DNA from: Phycisphaerales bacterium
GTDB lineage: Bacteria > Planctomycetota > Phycisphaerae > Phycisphaerales > SM1A02
DNA: 64,000 nt
Reading direction: 5' to 3'
Assembly (NCBI GenBank): GCA_029260575.1
Contig: JAJDDB010000002.1
Span: 79,451-143,450 of the forward strand
The position numbers were made by a program, and so were the translations under genes. Shown here one piece after another: positions 1 through 9,306 of this stretch. Under the pieces are notes generated by a model. That model ran no database searches and had not been told where the DNA came from. It saw only the letters and a list, made by a program, of their open reading frames with translations. Within the stretch, counting starts at the first letter, position 1; each line of letters begins with the position of its first letter.

Positions 1-560
1 AGCTTCGCCAGGCAAAGATGGTCCTGCAGGATGTCATGGAAGAATGCCAGGAGCAGGGGATCGATTTTGATGCTGAGATTCCCATCGGGATCATGATCGA
101 AGTGCCGAGTGCGGCCTTAATGGCGTCAGTTTTTGCCCGTGAGGTGAGCTTCTTTTCGATCGGCACCAACGACCTGATCCAGTACACTCTGGCCGTGGAC
201 AGAGGCAATGAACGAGTCGCCAATCTGTACACAGGGGCCAATCCGGCGGTTATTCAGCTCGTGAAGGCAGTCATCCGCACGGGCAAGCGATTCGACGTCA
301 AGACCAGTCTCTGTGGGGAAATTGCGGGCGAAACGCTCTACACTATGTTGTTGATCGGACTGGGGTTGCGGACGCTTTCGCTGGTTGCGACCCAAATTCC
401 GTATGTCAAGCGGGTGATACGATCGGTCGATATTGCCCAATGTGAGCGGCTTGCCCGAAAGGTCGGGTCGTTTGATTCAGAACGAAAAATCCTGAACACG
501 TTGCGTCAGGAATTGAAAAGTGTATTGCCCGAGATGGACGGTGGGTGGACCACCGATTGA
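1..560 (+). CDS. ptsI: Phosphoenolpyruvate-protein phosphotransferase (PTS enzyme I), C-terminal part
   Basis: The reading frame is already open at the left edge, so only about the last 185 residues are present. Enzyme I takes phosphate from PEP and passes it to HPr in the cytoplasm. The visible part is the PEP-binding TIM barrel: the block IGIMIEVPSAALMA, then FFSIGTNDLIQYTLAVDR, then SLCGEIAGE, whose Cys is the PEP-site acid known from E. coli enzyme I. The product ends normally after a short helical tail. The N-terminal phospho-His domain lies outside the window. No HPr or other PTS gene is visible downstream, so whether it serves sugar uptake or a regulatory phosphorelay cannot be told. 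Confidence 0.95.
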   Translation, partial: LRQAKMVLQDVMEECQEQGIDFDAEIPIGIMIEVPSAALMASVFAREVSFFSIGTNDLIQYTLAVDRGNERVANLYTGANPAVIQLVKAVIRTGKRFDVKTSLCGEIAGETLYTMLLIGLGLRTLSLVATQIPYVKRVIRSVDIAQCERLARKVGSFDSERKILNTLRQELKSVLPEMDGGWTTD

Positions 561-832
561 TCCGCTCGGGTTGGATAATCATACGACTGGCAAACGATTA
601 CGGGTCCGCTCCCTTCCGGTTGAGCGATGCATACGGCAAGCCCGGTTGTCCGAACCAGTCACGTGCGAGCACCTCGTGGTTTGTGACATCGAGATGTTAT
701 CAGTGGTACTGCGGTCATCGTCTAGGACAATGACTTGGGCTGTGAGTGCAGCAGTCGGCGTAGACGCCGCTGCGTCACCGCAGATTCAGCCACGCTGGGC
801 TCGCCCGTTCACACAAGACGGAGCAAAACCCT

Positions 833-3289
833 GTGTCCCGAAAGAAAAAGGCAGACCCCGCCGAGGTTATGGTCGTTAATGACCTGCCCGGCGAAGAGTG
901 TCGAATTGCAATCCTTCTCGATAATCACCTGGAAGAGCTGTACAGCGAACGAACCGCAACCGCAACAAGCGTCGGAAACATCTACAAAGGCAAAGTCGTC
1001 AACGTCGAGCCGGCTATTCAAGCCGCATTCATCGACTTCGGCCACGGCCAAAACGGCTTCCTGCATATCTCCGATTTGCATCCGCGGTATTTTCCGGGAA
1101 CCGAAAAAACCGAACGCGTTGGGCGCAAAGTCCCGCATCGCAGTCGTCCGCCGATCCAGGATTCGCTGCGCCGCGGTGATGAAGTTCTCGTACAAGTGCT
1201 CAAGGAAGGCCTTGGTACCAAAGGTCCTACGCTGACGAGTTATTTGTCGATCCCCGGGCGGCTGCTTGTGGCCATGCCGTTTATGGATCGCGTCGGCGTT
1301 TCCCGCAAAATCGAAGACGAAGACAAGCGCCGTGAGATGCGCAAGATTCTTGATACGCTCGATCTGCCATCGGGATTCGGATTCATTCTGCGCACCGCCG
1401 GTTTCGGCCGAAACAAGACCGAGCTCAAACGCGACGTTGCCTACCTTTCGCGTTTGTGGAAGGTCATGGAAAAGAATCTCAAGACGCGCAACGCGCCTTG
1501 TGAGCTGTATACCGAATCAGATCTGCTCATTCGAACGGTGCGCGATGTACTTCGACCCAGCATTCGCGCGATCATTGTCGATTCCGATTCCGCATATCAG
1601 CGTGCTTCGGAGTTTCTGCGCGTAGTCGCCCCGAGATCTGCGCCGAAGCTGATTCGATACCGCCGACAAATGCCGCTGTTCCATGCGTTTGATGTTGAGC
1701 GACAGATCGAGTTGATTCACTGCCGTGAGGTGCCGCTGCCGTCCGGTGGCGCCCTTGTTATCGATCAGACCGAAGCGATGGTCGCCATCGACGTGAACTC
1801 CGGCCGCAGCCGGCGCGCACGTGACAGCGAAACCAATGCATTTCAAACAAACTGCGAAGCGGTCGATGAAATCTGTCGGCAATTGCGACTGCGAGACCTC
1901 GGCGGCCTCATTGTCAACGATCTGATCGATATGCGGGCGCACAAGAACCGCCGATTGATCGAAGATCGGGTGCGCGAGAATCTCAAGCGTGATCGCGCCA
2001 AATCGACCGCACTCAAACTCAGCGACTTCGGCCTGCTGGAAATGACCCGACAGCGCATGCGCCCGAGTTTGCGCAAGGCGAATTTCGTCACCTGCATACA
2101 TTGCAATGGTCACGGCGAAATCAAGAGCCCGGAATATGTCGCCTCGGATGCGGTGCGGCAAATCGGTCATCTGATTCAGTACGACAAAGTCGTCAAGATC
2201 GAAATCGTCTGCTCGCCGCGTGTGGCATCGGTGCTTCTGAGCAGCAAACGCAGGGAGATGGTGCGACTGGAAGATGAGGCGGGCAAGAAGATCGAAGTGC
2301 GCGTCAGTGATTCGATTGCTTCCGACCGTGTTGATTTCTATGCGTACGATGCGCGAGGCGCGGACATTTCCCAATCATCGTTGCCGCCGTTGACACCGCC
2401 AGCCATTGATCTGCTTGAGAAAGAAGACAAAGCAGCCCCGCCCATAACGGTGAATGTCGAACCCTTGGATGACGAAGACGAACAACAGGACGTTGGCGAG
2501 AAGAAACGATCTCGCCGGTCCCGACGGCGCGGTGGGCGCAAGACCGACAAGCTGGCAGCCGAGCAGTCTACTCAGGAAGATTCCGCAGCAGCCGAAGACA
2601 ACAAACCAGCACGTCGCAAGCGACGTCGGAAGAAATCTGATTCCCAGTCAGGGCCCGAAACCGCAGACACGAGAATTTCCAGCGAAGCTACGACAGATGA
2701 TGAACAACCCCAACCGCGCAAGAAGAAGCGCACGCGGCGCGGCGGTCGGCGACATCGAAAGGTCTCAAGTGCTCCCAAGGTGGAACTCAGCATCCAGGCA
2801 CCGATGCGTGTGCATCAGGTTGCCAAACAACTCGGCGTCACGTCCAAGGAACTTATCGCCCGCAGTCAGGATGATGACAACATCGATCTGAAGAGTCATA
2901 TGTCCACGATCGGGCCCGAACACGCCAAGACAATCGTGAACTGGTTTGATGACTCCAGTGCCGCTGATCCCGGCACCGCAGCGTCCAACAACGAAGCTGC
3001 TTCAAATGCTGCTCTGCAGACCAACGAGGCAGATAGTAAACCACGCAAGAAACGCCGTCGTGGTGGTCGCCGAAGACGTGGCGGAGGCAAGGCCAGCGAT
3101 GCGAAAGCCGGCGACAACGGTGCCGTGTCTGCTCAGAACAAAGACTCCACCGCACATGTAGACTCCAGTGACGGTAATGCTGATACTGAAACGGCCACGC
3201 CCAAACGCAAACGCCGAACGTTGTATGGCAGGCGCACAAAGGTCAGCCCTGAAGCCCGCGCCCAGGCATTGGAAACGTCCGACACATGA
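833..3289 (+). CDS. rne: Ribonuclease E/G family protein with IF2-N-like domain in its C-terminal tail
   Basis: Endoribonuclease of the RNase E/G family, 818 aa, GTG start after GGAGC. The N-terminal S1 region (about 45-145) has GNIYKGKVVNVEPAIQAAFIDFG. Catalytic metal ligands are visible as AIDVNSG (D320, N322) and VNDLIDM (D363). CIHCNGHG (C421, C424) is the zinc-link that holds the dimer in E. coli RNase E. After about residue 530 the protein becomes a disordered scaffold with four Arg/Lys/Gly-rich patches (RRSRRRGGRK, RRKRRRKK, RTRRGGRRHRK, KKRRRGGRRRRGGGK), presumably RNA-binding. Between the third and fourth patches, about 655-705, sits a segment (MRVHQVAKQLGVTSKELIA...) that looks like the N-terminal domain of translation factor IF-2. 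It overlaps dxr by ATGA. RNase E versus RNase G naming is uncertain; the length favours an E-type scaffolded enzyme. Confidence 0.93.
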   Translation: MSRKKKADPAEVMVVNDLPGEECRIAILLDNHLEELYSERTATATSVGNIYKGKVVNVEPAIQAAFIDFGHGQNGFLHISDLHPRYFPGTEKTERVGRKVPHRSRPPIQDSLRRGDEVLVQVLKEGLGTKGPTLTSYLSIPGRLLVAMPFMDRVGVSRKIEDEDKRREMRKILDTLDLPSGFGFILRTAGFGRNKTELKRDVAYLSRLWKVMEKNLKTRNAPCELYTESDLLIRTVRDVLRPSIRAIIVDSDSAYQRASEFLRVVAPRSAPKLIRYRRQMPLFHAFDVERQIELIHCREVPLPSGGALVIDQTEAMVAIDVNSGRSRRARDSETNAFQTNCEAVDEICRQLRLRDLGGLIVNDLIDMRAHKNRRLIEDRVRENLKRDRAKSTALKLSDFGLLEMTRQRMRPSLRKANFVTCIHCNGHGEIKSPEYVASDAVRQIGHLIQYDKVVKIEIVCSPRVASVLLSSKRREMVRLEDEAGKKIEVRVSDSIASDRVDFYAYDARGADISQSSLPPLTPPAIDLLEKEDKAAPPITVNVEPLDDEDEQQDVGEKKRSRRSRRRGGRKTDKLAAEQSTQEDSAAAEDNKPARRKRRRKKSDSQSGPETADTRISSEATTDDEQPQPRKKKRTRRGGRRHRKVSSAPKVELSIQAPMRVHQVAKQLGVTSKELIARSQDDDNIDLKSHMSTIGPEHAKTIVNWFDDSSAADPGTAASNNEAASNAALQTNEADSKPRKKRRRGGRRRRGGGKASDAKAGDNGAVSAQNKDSTAHVDSSDGNADTETATPKRKRRTLYGRRTKVSPEARAQALETSDT

Positions 3290-4521
3290 CCCAGGATCAC
3301 TCCACTTCAGCCAAAGTCACGCCGCACCGCGTCATCCTTCTCGGATCGACCGGATCCATCGGCACAAACGTGCTCCAATGCATTGAGCATCTGCGCGATG
3401 ACCACGGCATTACAATGGAGGTCGTCGGCCTTGCAGCTGGCAGCCGTGCTGCTGAACTCTCGCAACAGGCGCGCGCATTCAACGTAAACACAATAGCACT
3501 TGGCTCAACTGACAATCGGATCGATCTCGACATTCCGCAGACTACAACGGCGTTTGTCGGAATTGACGCCGCCCATCAGCTCATTGATACCGTCGCGCAA
3601 CCCGGCGATCTTGTCATCGCAGCAATGGTTGGCTCTGCGGGCCTTCCAGCTGTGATAGCCGCCATCGACCGCAAGTGCGACATCGCTTTGGCGAACAAGG
3701 AAACACTTGTCGCAGCAGGCGCGATAGTCATGCCCGCAGCTCGACACGCAAACATCACGCTCTTGCCGATTGATTCCGAGCACAGCGCAATCTTTCAGTG
3801 TCTGCTTGCCGGTCGCTGCATTGATGAAGTGCGTCGTCTGGTCATAACCGCATCAGGCGGCCCGTTCCGAACGTGGCCTGCCCAGCGCGTGCGCAGCGCA
3901 ACGGTTGCGGAAGCGCTCAATCATCCGACGTGGAATATGGGGCCGAAAATCACGATAGACTCGGCTTCGTTGATGAATAAAGCTTTGGAAATCATCGAAG
4001 CGCATTGGCTGTTCGACATGCCCGCAGACAAAATCGATGTCATCGTGCATCCGCAGTCAATTGTGCATAGCTTTGTTGAATTCGTCGATGGCTCAGTCAT
4101 GGCGCAGATGGGGCCTCCCGACATGCGCGGCCCGATTCAGTACGCGCTCACCTACCCGCACCGACTCAAGGGCTGTTCTCAAACTCTGAACTGGGGCCAG
4201 CTCAGTGAATTGAATTTCGAGCAACTCGATCATGATCGATTCCCCGCTGTGCAGTTGGCGTTGGAATGCATCAAAGCCGGCGGAACAAGCGGAACAATCT
4301 TCAACGCTGCCAACGAAACCGCGGTGGCAGCGTTTCTCGACGAACAGATCCGATTCGGTCGAATAACCGAACTTGTTGAAGCCACATTGGATTCAATAGC
4401 CCCGACACCGGTGCAAAGCCTTCCAGACATCATGGCCGCTGACGAAACGGCGCGAGAATTCGTCACACACCAGATCTCGCGCCAACAATCATCTGCAGCG
4501 ACGTCCGCTGTGACCAGTTGA
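3286..4521 (+). CDS. dxr: 1-deoxy-D-xylulose-5-phosphate reductoisomerase
   Basis: Converts DXP to 2-C-methyl-D-erythritol 4-phosphate with NADPH, the first committed step of the MEP isoprenoid pathway. The 411-residue product has normal family length. Visible blocks: the NADPH-binding loop LLGSTGSIGTNVLQC near residues 14-28, ALANKETLVAAG, the metal/substrate block LPIDSEHSAIFQ, the Ser-Gly-Gly loop ITASGGPFR, KITIDSASLMNKALEIIEA and HPQSIVHSFVEFVDGS. The ATG overlaps the stop of the RNase gene (ATGA), so translation is probably coupled. Followed after 67 bases by rseP, a dxr-rseP order found in many bacteria. Confidence 0.97.
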   Translation: MTQDHSTSAKVTPHRVILLGSTGSIGTNVLQCIEHLRDDHGITMEVVGLAAGSRAAELSQQARAFNVNTIALGSTDNRIDLDIPQTTTAFVGIDAAHQLIDTVAQPGDLVIAAMVGSAGLPAVIAAIDRKCDIALANKETLVAAGAIVMPAARHANITLLPIDSEHSAIFQCLLAGRCIDEVRRLVITASGGPFRTWPAQRVRSATVAEALNHPTWNMGPKITIDSASLMNKALEIIEAHWLFDMPADKIDVIVHPQSIVHSFVEFVDGSVMAQMGPPDMRGPIQYALTYPHRLKGCSQTLNWGQLSELNFEQLDHDRFPAVQLALECIKAGGTSGTIFNAANETAVAAFLDEQIRFGRITELVEATLDSIAPTPVQSLPDIMAADETAREFVTHQISRQQSSAATSAVTS

Positions 4522-4588
4522 CCTTCACGATCTCCTGCGGACGTGGCGCAGCGATCGATATGACAATTCCACGAATGAGCAACGACAC

Positions 4589-6778
4589 GTGATTGGCAGC
4601 ATCGCAGATCTTCTTCTTATCGTTCTTGGATTTGGAATTCTCATTTTTGTTCATGAACTGGGGCACTTTGTCGCTGCCAAGTGGGCTGGCATCCGCGCCG
4701 AAGCATTTGCCGTAGGCATGGGCCCGGTCGCGCTGGCGTGGCGCAAGAACATCGGGCTCAAGTTCAGTTCAACACTGCCTGAATACACTCGCCGTGCATA
4801 CCGCGATCTAGTCGACAGAAAGATCGAGCCGAAAGGCAGTAACGAAAAGGGCGAGCCGGCCTATTCAGAAGCGCAGATTCTTGAAGGTGCTGATCGTCTT
4901 GATCTGGGTGAAACTGAATATTCGCTGCGCTGGTTGCCCATCGGCGGATTCGTGAAAATGCTGGGTCAGGAGGATATGAATCCCAACAAGATCTCCGACG
5001 ACCCACGCAGTTACAACTCGCGCCCGATCGGCAAACGCATGATTGTTGTCTCCGCCGGCGTGATCATGAACATCATCTTTGCTGCAATCCTGTATGTCAT
5101 TGCGTTTTCGATCGGTGTTCAGTTTGAAGCTCCAGTTCTGGGTGGCGTCGACCCGTCAATGCCTGCCGCAAGCGCTGTCGCCTTGAATGCAGAAGAGTTG
5201 AACGTCAACTCGCCGGGGATTCACTCCAGTGATCGTGTGCTGTCAATCGATGACAATCCCGTACACACGTTTGCGGACATTCAGATTTCCACAGCAATGG
5301 CAAAGCCGGATCAGCCGTTGCGATTTGTTGTCATCCGCCCGGGAATTGATGAACACCTGCAGTTCGAGATTACACCCAAAAAAGACACGACATCTGGTCT
5401 GCTCGGTATTGGTGTCGCCCCGGCCTCATCCGCAACGCTGCAAGAAGACATGGACGAGCTGGGCTTGCAGGAATCGTTTAACTTGTCGCCCCTTCCAGCA
5501 GCCGGCGTCGAACCTGCCATGACGCTTCTGACTGCTGATGGCGAATCGGTTGCGACATACGAGCAGTTTCAGAACATCGTCAATCGACTTGACGGTAGGG
5601 GGGTTGCAACAACATGGGCGATGCTCGATGCAAATGACCAGCCACAATCGATACCGGTTGAAGTGACGATCGAGTCTGTACCAGCGTTACAACGACTGGT
5701 GAAGTCGAAGAATGCGGACGGTGTATACGACTATGAATTTGGCCTGTTCGGTTTAGTGCCGATCACAACGATTGTCGCAGTTGATGAAAAGAGTCTCAAT
5801 CATAACATCCTCAAGCGAGGCGATCTCATTTGGAAAATCGCTGACAGCCACGCTCCCACAACGAGCACCTTTCGGGAGATCATCACTCAACATGTGGAGG
5901 GCACGATAGAAATCGTGGTTCTTCGTGATGGTGAACAAGTAGCAGTCTCGGCCCGCATTGACAGCGGTGGTAAGCTCGGCGTCTACCCCGGTCCAGCGTT
6001 GGATTCGTTGTACATTGCACCACCCATCGAACGAATCGCGGTGCGTACCAACGTCAACAGCGCCGAGCGCACAATGGTTGATTCGCCCATTGCGCCGTTC
6101 AACCTGCTTCCGGGCACGCGCGTGGTACGAGTCGGCGATGTGACGGTTGACTCATGGCGAGACCTGCGCGAACAGGCAAAGGCACAGACTGCTGATGCGT
6201 TTGCGCAGGACGCAGCCGCGATGCTTGAACTCACGATTGTGCATCCCACCCCCGGCGCGGAAACAGAAGCCCTCGCCCTTGCACTGTCCGATGAACAAGT
6301 CGCGTCACTGCATGGACTTCGATGGCAAAGCACCTTATCTGCGATCCTGTTCGAATCGCTTATGACGACCCGCAAAGCAGACAATCCACTGAATGCACTC
6401 AGTATTGGTATCGAAGAAACCGGCAAGACCATGATTCTGACGTATCTGACGATAGACCGGCTTATCCGCGGGTCGGTCGGCGTCGAGCAGCTGCGCGGGC
6501 CGGTCGGCATCGTTCACATCGGCTCGAAAATTGCTGATAAGGGTTTGATCTATGTCCTGTATTTTCTTGCGATCATCAGCGTCAACCTTGCGGTCATCAA
6601 CTTCCTGCCGTTGCCGATTGTCGATGGCGGGTTGTTCCTGTTTCTCGTATACGAGAAATTCAAAGGACGGCCGCCCTCGCCGAGTTTCCAGCATTGGGCG
6701 ATAGTCGCCGGCCTGTTTATGATTGGCACTGCATTCCTCGTCGTCACATGGAACGATGTCATGCGGCTCATTCCGTAA
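4589..6778 (+). CDS. rseP: RIP zinc metalloprotease RseP (site-2 protease), enlarged
   Basis: Intramembrane zinc protease of the site-2 family, which cuts anti-sigma factors or signal peptide remnants inside the inner membrane. A GTG start gives 729 aa; a nearby ATG at 4575 runs into a stop. HELGH sits at residues 22-26 in the first membrane segment. PDZ-like stretches follow (NSPGIHSSDRVLSIDDNPVHTF near 210-230 and repeats after 290). The C-terminal core has LRGPVGIVHIGSKIADKG and NFLPLPIVDGG, equivalent to the NxxPxPxLDGG metal-binding motif. E. coli RseP is about 450 aa, so the periplasmic part here is nearly 300 residues longer and appears to hold three or more PDZ-like units. Confidence 0.93.
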   Translation: MIGSIADLLLIVLGFGILIFVHELGHFVAAKWAGIRAEAFAVGMGPVALAWRKNIGLKFSSTLPEYTRRAYRDLVDRKIEPKGSNEKGEPAYSEAQILEGADRLDLGETEYSLRWLPIGGFVKMLGQEDMNPNKISDDPRSYNSRPIGKRMIVVSAGVIMNIIFAAILYVIAFSIGVQFEAPVLGGVDPSMPAASAVALNAEELNVNSPGIHSSDRVLSIDDNPVHTFADIQISTAMAKPDQPLRFVVIRPGIDEHLQFEITPKKDTTSGLLGIGVAPASSATLQEDMDELGLQESFNLSPLPAAGVEPAMTLLTADGESVATYEQFQNIVNRLDGRGVATTWAMLDANDQPQSIPVEVTIESVPALQRLVKSKNADGVYDYEFGLFGLVPITTIVAVDEKSLNHNILKRGDLIWKIADSHAPTTSTFREIITQHVEGTIEIVVLRDGEQVAVSARIDSGGKLGVYPGPALDSLYIAPPIERIAVRTNVNSAERTMVDSPIAPFNLLPGTRVVRVGDVTVDSWRDLREQAKAQTADAFAQDAAAMLELTIVHPTPGAETEALALALSDEQVASLHGLRWQSTLSAILFESLMTTRKADNPLNALSIGIEETGKTMILTYLTIDRLIRGSVGVEQLRGPVGIVHIGSKIADKGLIYVLYFLAIISVNLAVINFLPLPIVDGGLFLFLVYEKFKGRPPSPSFQHWAIVAGLFMIGTAFLVVTWNDVMRLIP

Positions 6779-6787
6779 ACCGATCCT

Positions 6788-6973
6788 TTACGCATTCTTG
6801 CAGAATCCCCAAGCATCAATCAATGCAGTGAGATCGTCTGCGTTTACGATTCCGTCGTCGTCTGCATCTGACCATCGCGAATCACTACCCCATGCACGAA
6901 TGATCTGCAGCAGATCAAACACGTCGATTCGGATTGAATACAAACCCTGCGCGATGCTGCGGAAATTCTTGTT
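6788..6973 (-). pseudogene. Remnant of a dockerin-like C-terminal tail
   Basis: Reading the minus strand gives an open stretch bounded by stops with no start codon: ...SIRIDVFDLLQIIRAWGS, then SDADDDGIVNADDLTALIDAWG, ending FCKNA and TAA. Two calcium-loop plus helix units ending in AWG are typical of the dockerin type I-like tails on secreted planctomycete proteins, and closely resemble the tail of the metalloprotease at 9.98-12.84 kb. The upstream part of the gene is missing; a stop lies directly before NKNFRS. It is therefore most likely the 3' scrap of a deleted secreted-protein gene. It sits 60 bases beyond the aldehyde dehydrogenase stop on the same strand. Confidence 0.75.
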
Positions 6974-7036
6974 TCAATGGAATCGGAGAGGTCTTGTAAA
7001 TCAGGATAAAGCATTGTCGACATGGATGTTACGCCG

Positions 7037-8476
7037 CTACTCTCGTTTGCCAATATTCTTCAACACCATCATCCGCAATTCGGTCATTTCCTCGATCGCC
7101 CAGCGCAAGCCCTCGCGGCCGTGGCCGGATTGTTTCACGCCGCCATAGGGCATTGAATCGACGCGCATCGCCGGCACGTCGTTGATGATCACTGCACCAA
7201 CGTCCAATTCGTCAAACGCCTGCATCGTATGGTTCAGGTCAGTCGTAAACACACCGGCCTGCAATCCATACTCCGAGTCATTTGTCTTGCGAATCGCATC
7301 ATCAAAATCGTCAAACGGCTCAAGCATTATCACAGGACCAAAAACTTCCTCGCAGTACAGCTTCGCTGTATCGGGAACATCACGCAACACTGTTGGCATC
7401 ATAAGACGGCCATCACGCTTTCCACCACAGAGAATTCTCGCGCCGCTCTTCTTCGCAGTGTCCAACCATTCTTCGATGCGCTGTGCAGCTGAATCATCAA
7501 TCAACGGGCTGAGAAATGTGTCATCATCACGAGGGTCGCCGGGTGTGATGTCTCTGGCGGCAGCTACAATGCGCTGCGTGAGGTCTTCGAATATTGAGTG
7601 GTGAATCAGCACCCGCTGTACGCTGATACAGCTTTGCCCGCCTTGGTAAAAGCCGCCGAAGACAATGCGTTTTGTGACATGCTCTATATCGACATCTCTG
7701 TCGACAATGCACGCTGCGTTGCCGCCTAATTCCAACGACACCCGTTTGCGGCCAGCTTTGGATTTCAGCGACCAACCCACACCTGGCGAACCAGTGAACG
7801 ACAACATCTTCATGCGATCATCCTCCACAAGTGGCGCTGATGTTTCCGCTGACATGGGCAGAATGCTGAATGCTTCCGGCGGAAGATCTGTCTTCGCAAG
7901 CATCTCACCAAGCATGATCGCGCTAATCGGCGTCGTGGAAGCAGGTTTGAGAATGAACGGATTGCCCGCAGCAATGGCTGGCGCAACCTTATGCAGCGAG
8001 AGGTTGACCGGGAAATTCCATGGACAGATGAAGCTGCACGGCCCGATCGGAACGCGCTTCATGATCGCCCGACACTTCCGGCCGCGTTCGGAGATCTCAA
8101 GCGGCATGTATTCACCGCCGATTCGAGTTGCTTCTTCCGCCGCAACCAGCAACGTATCGAGCGCTCTGCTCACTTCACCTTTTGCATCGGTAATGGTCTT
8201 GCCTGCTTCGCGAATCAATACTTCGGCCAATTCATCGAGCCGGGATTGAACCTGTTCATGCACGTGCAGCAGAATGTCGCGACGCTGGTAATCCGCCAGG
8301 TTGCGCATTGCCTCGCGTGCGAGCACTGCTGCCTGTATAGCCGATTCGACAATTTGGCTGTCGGCTGTCGACACAGCGGCAATTGGTTCGCTCGTGTGTT
8401 TGTCTTCAACAGTCAACTTCCGGCCGGTTGTCTGCTCTTTTCCAGCAAGGTACAACGGATACACTTGTAGAGTCAT
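7037..8476 (-). CDS. NAD(P)-dependent aldehyde dehydrogenase
   Basis: Oxidises an aldehyde to the acid with NAD(P); substrate unknown. 479 aa from the ATG at 8476, which has AGGAG nine bases upstream; the open frame continues further but without family similarity. Motifs: cofactor block GPCSFICPWNFPVNL and LKPASTTP, FTGSPGVGWSL, general base Glu in VSLELGGNAA, catalytic Cys in GGFYQGGQSCISVQRV, EEVFGPV and the C-terminal PYGGVKQSGHGREG. Closest in flavour to the GapN/succinate-semialdehyde dehydrogenase branch, but no specific substrate can be read. Divergent from the SDR gene at 8566, with about 90 bases between them that should carry both promoters. Confidence 0.93.
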   Translation of the reverse strand: MTLQVYPLYLAGKEQTTGRKLTVEDKHTSEPIAAVSTADSQIVESAIQAAVLAREAMRNLADYQRRDILLHVHEQVQSRLDELAEVLIREAGKTITDAKGEVSRALDTLLVAAEEATRIGGEYMPLEISERGRKCRAIMKRVPIGPCSFICPWNFPVNLSLHKVAPAIAAGNPFILKPASTTPISAIMLGEMLAKTDLPPEAFSILPMSAETSAPLVEDDRMKMLSFTGSPGVGWSLKSKAGRKRVSLELGGNAACIVDRDVDIEHVTKRIVFGGFYQGGQSCISVQRVLIHHSIFEDLTQRIVAAARDITPGDPRDDDTFLSPLIDDSAAQRIEEWLDTAKKSGARILCGGKRDGRLMMPTVLRDVPDTAKLYCEEVFGPVIMLEPFDDFDDAIRKTNDSEYGLQAGVFTTDLNHTMQAFDELDVGAVIINDVPAMRVDSMPYGGVKQSGHGREGLRWAIEEMTELRMMVLKNIGKRE

Positions 8477-8565
8477 GAGGTGCGCTCCTGCGCAATGCGC
8501 TGCTTTGCATAGTCGCCTGACCTGGTGCAAACGGCAAGGAGCGCACAACACAAAAGGGGATTCAT

Positions 8566-9291
8566 GTGAGCATTCCACCAGTTGCTCTGATCACAGGCGC
8601 GGGGTCGGGGATCGGCCAAATCACGACAGAACTTCTTGCGCTGGAAGGTTGTCGACTGGCGCTGGTCGGGCGCACCGAGTCGAAGTTGCAATCAACGATT
8701 GATCTTCTTGCGGCAGACATCGCCGACCCACCTGAGACTATGATCATTGCAGCGGACATCTCGGATCAGCGACAGGCCCGGGCCGCAGTAGACATGACAG
8801 TTGAACGATGGGGACGAGTGGATATTCTCATCAACAACGCAGGTATTGCGACGCTGAGCGCTCTTGAAGATGCAGATGCGGATCTGATTTATCAAATGTT
8901 TGCCATTAACGCGCTGGGTCCGTTGTACCTGGTGCAGCGATGCTGGGATACGTTTGTCAAGCACAAGTCCGGCTGCGTGGTCAACGTCTCGTCGATGGCT
9001 GCTATCAGTCCATTTCCAGGATTGGGTGTATACGGCATGGCGAAGAGTGCTGTTGATGGCCTGACCCGAGCCATCATGACCGAAGGTGCAACGCATGGTA
9101 TCAGTGCGTATTCCATCGCGCCGGGCGCAGTTGAAACGCCGATGCTGCGGGCGAATTTTGATACACGGTCGTTGCCGACACAGAACACGCTCACGCCGGA
9201 AAATGTTGCGCGCGTGATTGTTGACTGCGCAACGGGCAGGCGCACCGAAGACGCAGGGTCGGTGATACCGATCCCCAGTCCGGGAAGCTAA
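8566..9291 (+). CDS. Short-chain dehydrogenase/reductase (SDR) family oxidoreductase
   Basis: Classical SDR of 241 aa with a GTG start preceded by AAGGGGA. The Rossmann nucleotide loop is TGAGSGIG (about 10-17); the structural motif is NNAG; the catalytic Ser is in VNVSSMAA and the catalytic pair is in VYGMAKSA (YxxxK). SIAPGAVETPML follows as the usual PG motif. Substrate and physiological role are not evident. The divergent arrangement with an aldehyde dehydrogenase suggests both could act in alcohol/aldehyde conversion, which is inference from position only. Confidence 0.92.
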   Translation: MSIPPVALITGAGSGIGQITTELLALEGCRLALVGRTESKLQSTIDLLAADIADPPETMIIAADISDQRQARAAVDMTVERWGRVDILINNAGIATLSALEDADADLIYQMFAINALGPLYLVQRCWDTFVKHKSGCVVNVSSMAAISPFPGLGVYGMAKSAVDGLTRAIMTEGATHGISAYSIAPGAVETPMLRANFDTRSLPTQNTLTPENVARVIVDCATGRRTEDAGSVIPIPSPGS

Positions 9292-9306
9292 TACCTGCTT
9301 GCCTTA

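Noticed and set aside
561..832. Possible small gene or RNA between ptsI and the RNase gene
   Set aside because: Open frames here are short, without ribosome sites or recognisable motifs, and no stable RNA fold was evident.
1517..2374. 285-residue open frame on the minus strand
   Set aside because: Shadow of the RNase E/G gene; no recognisable protein features.
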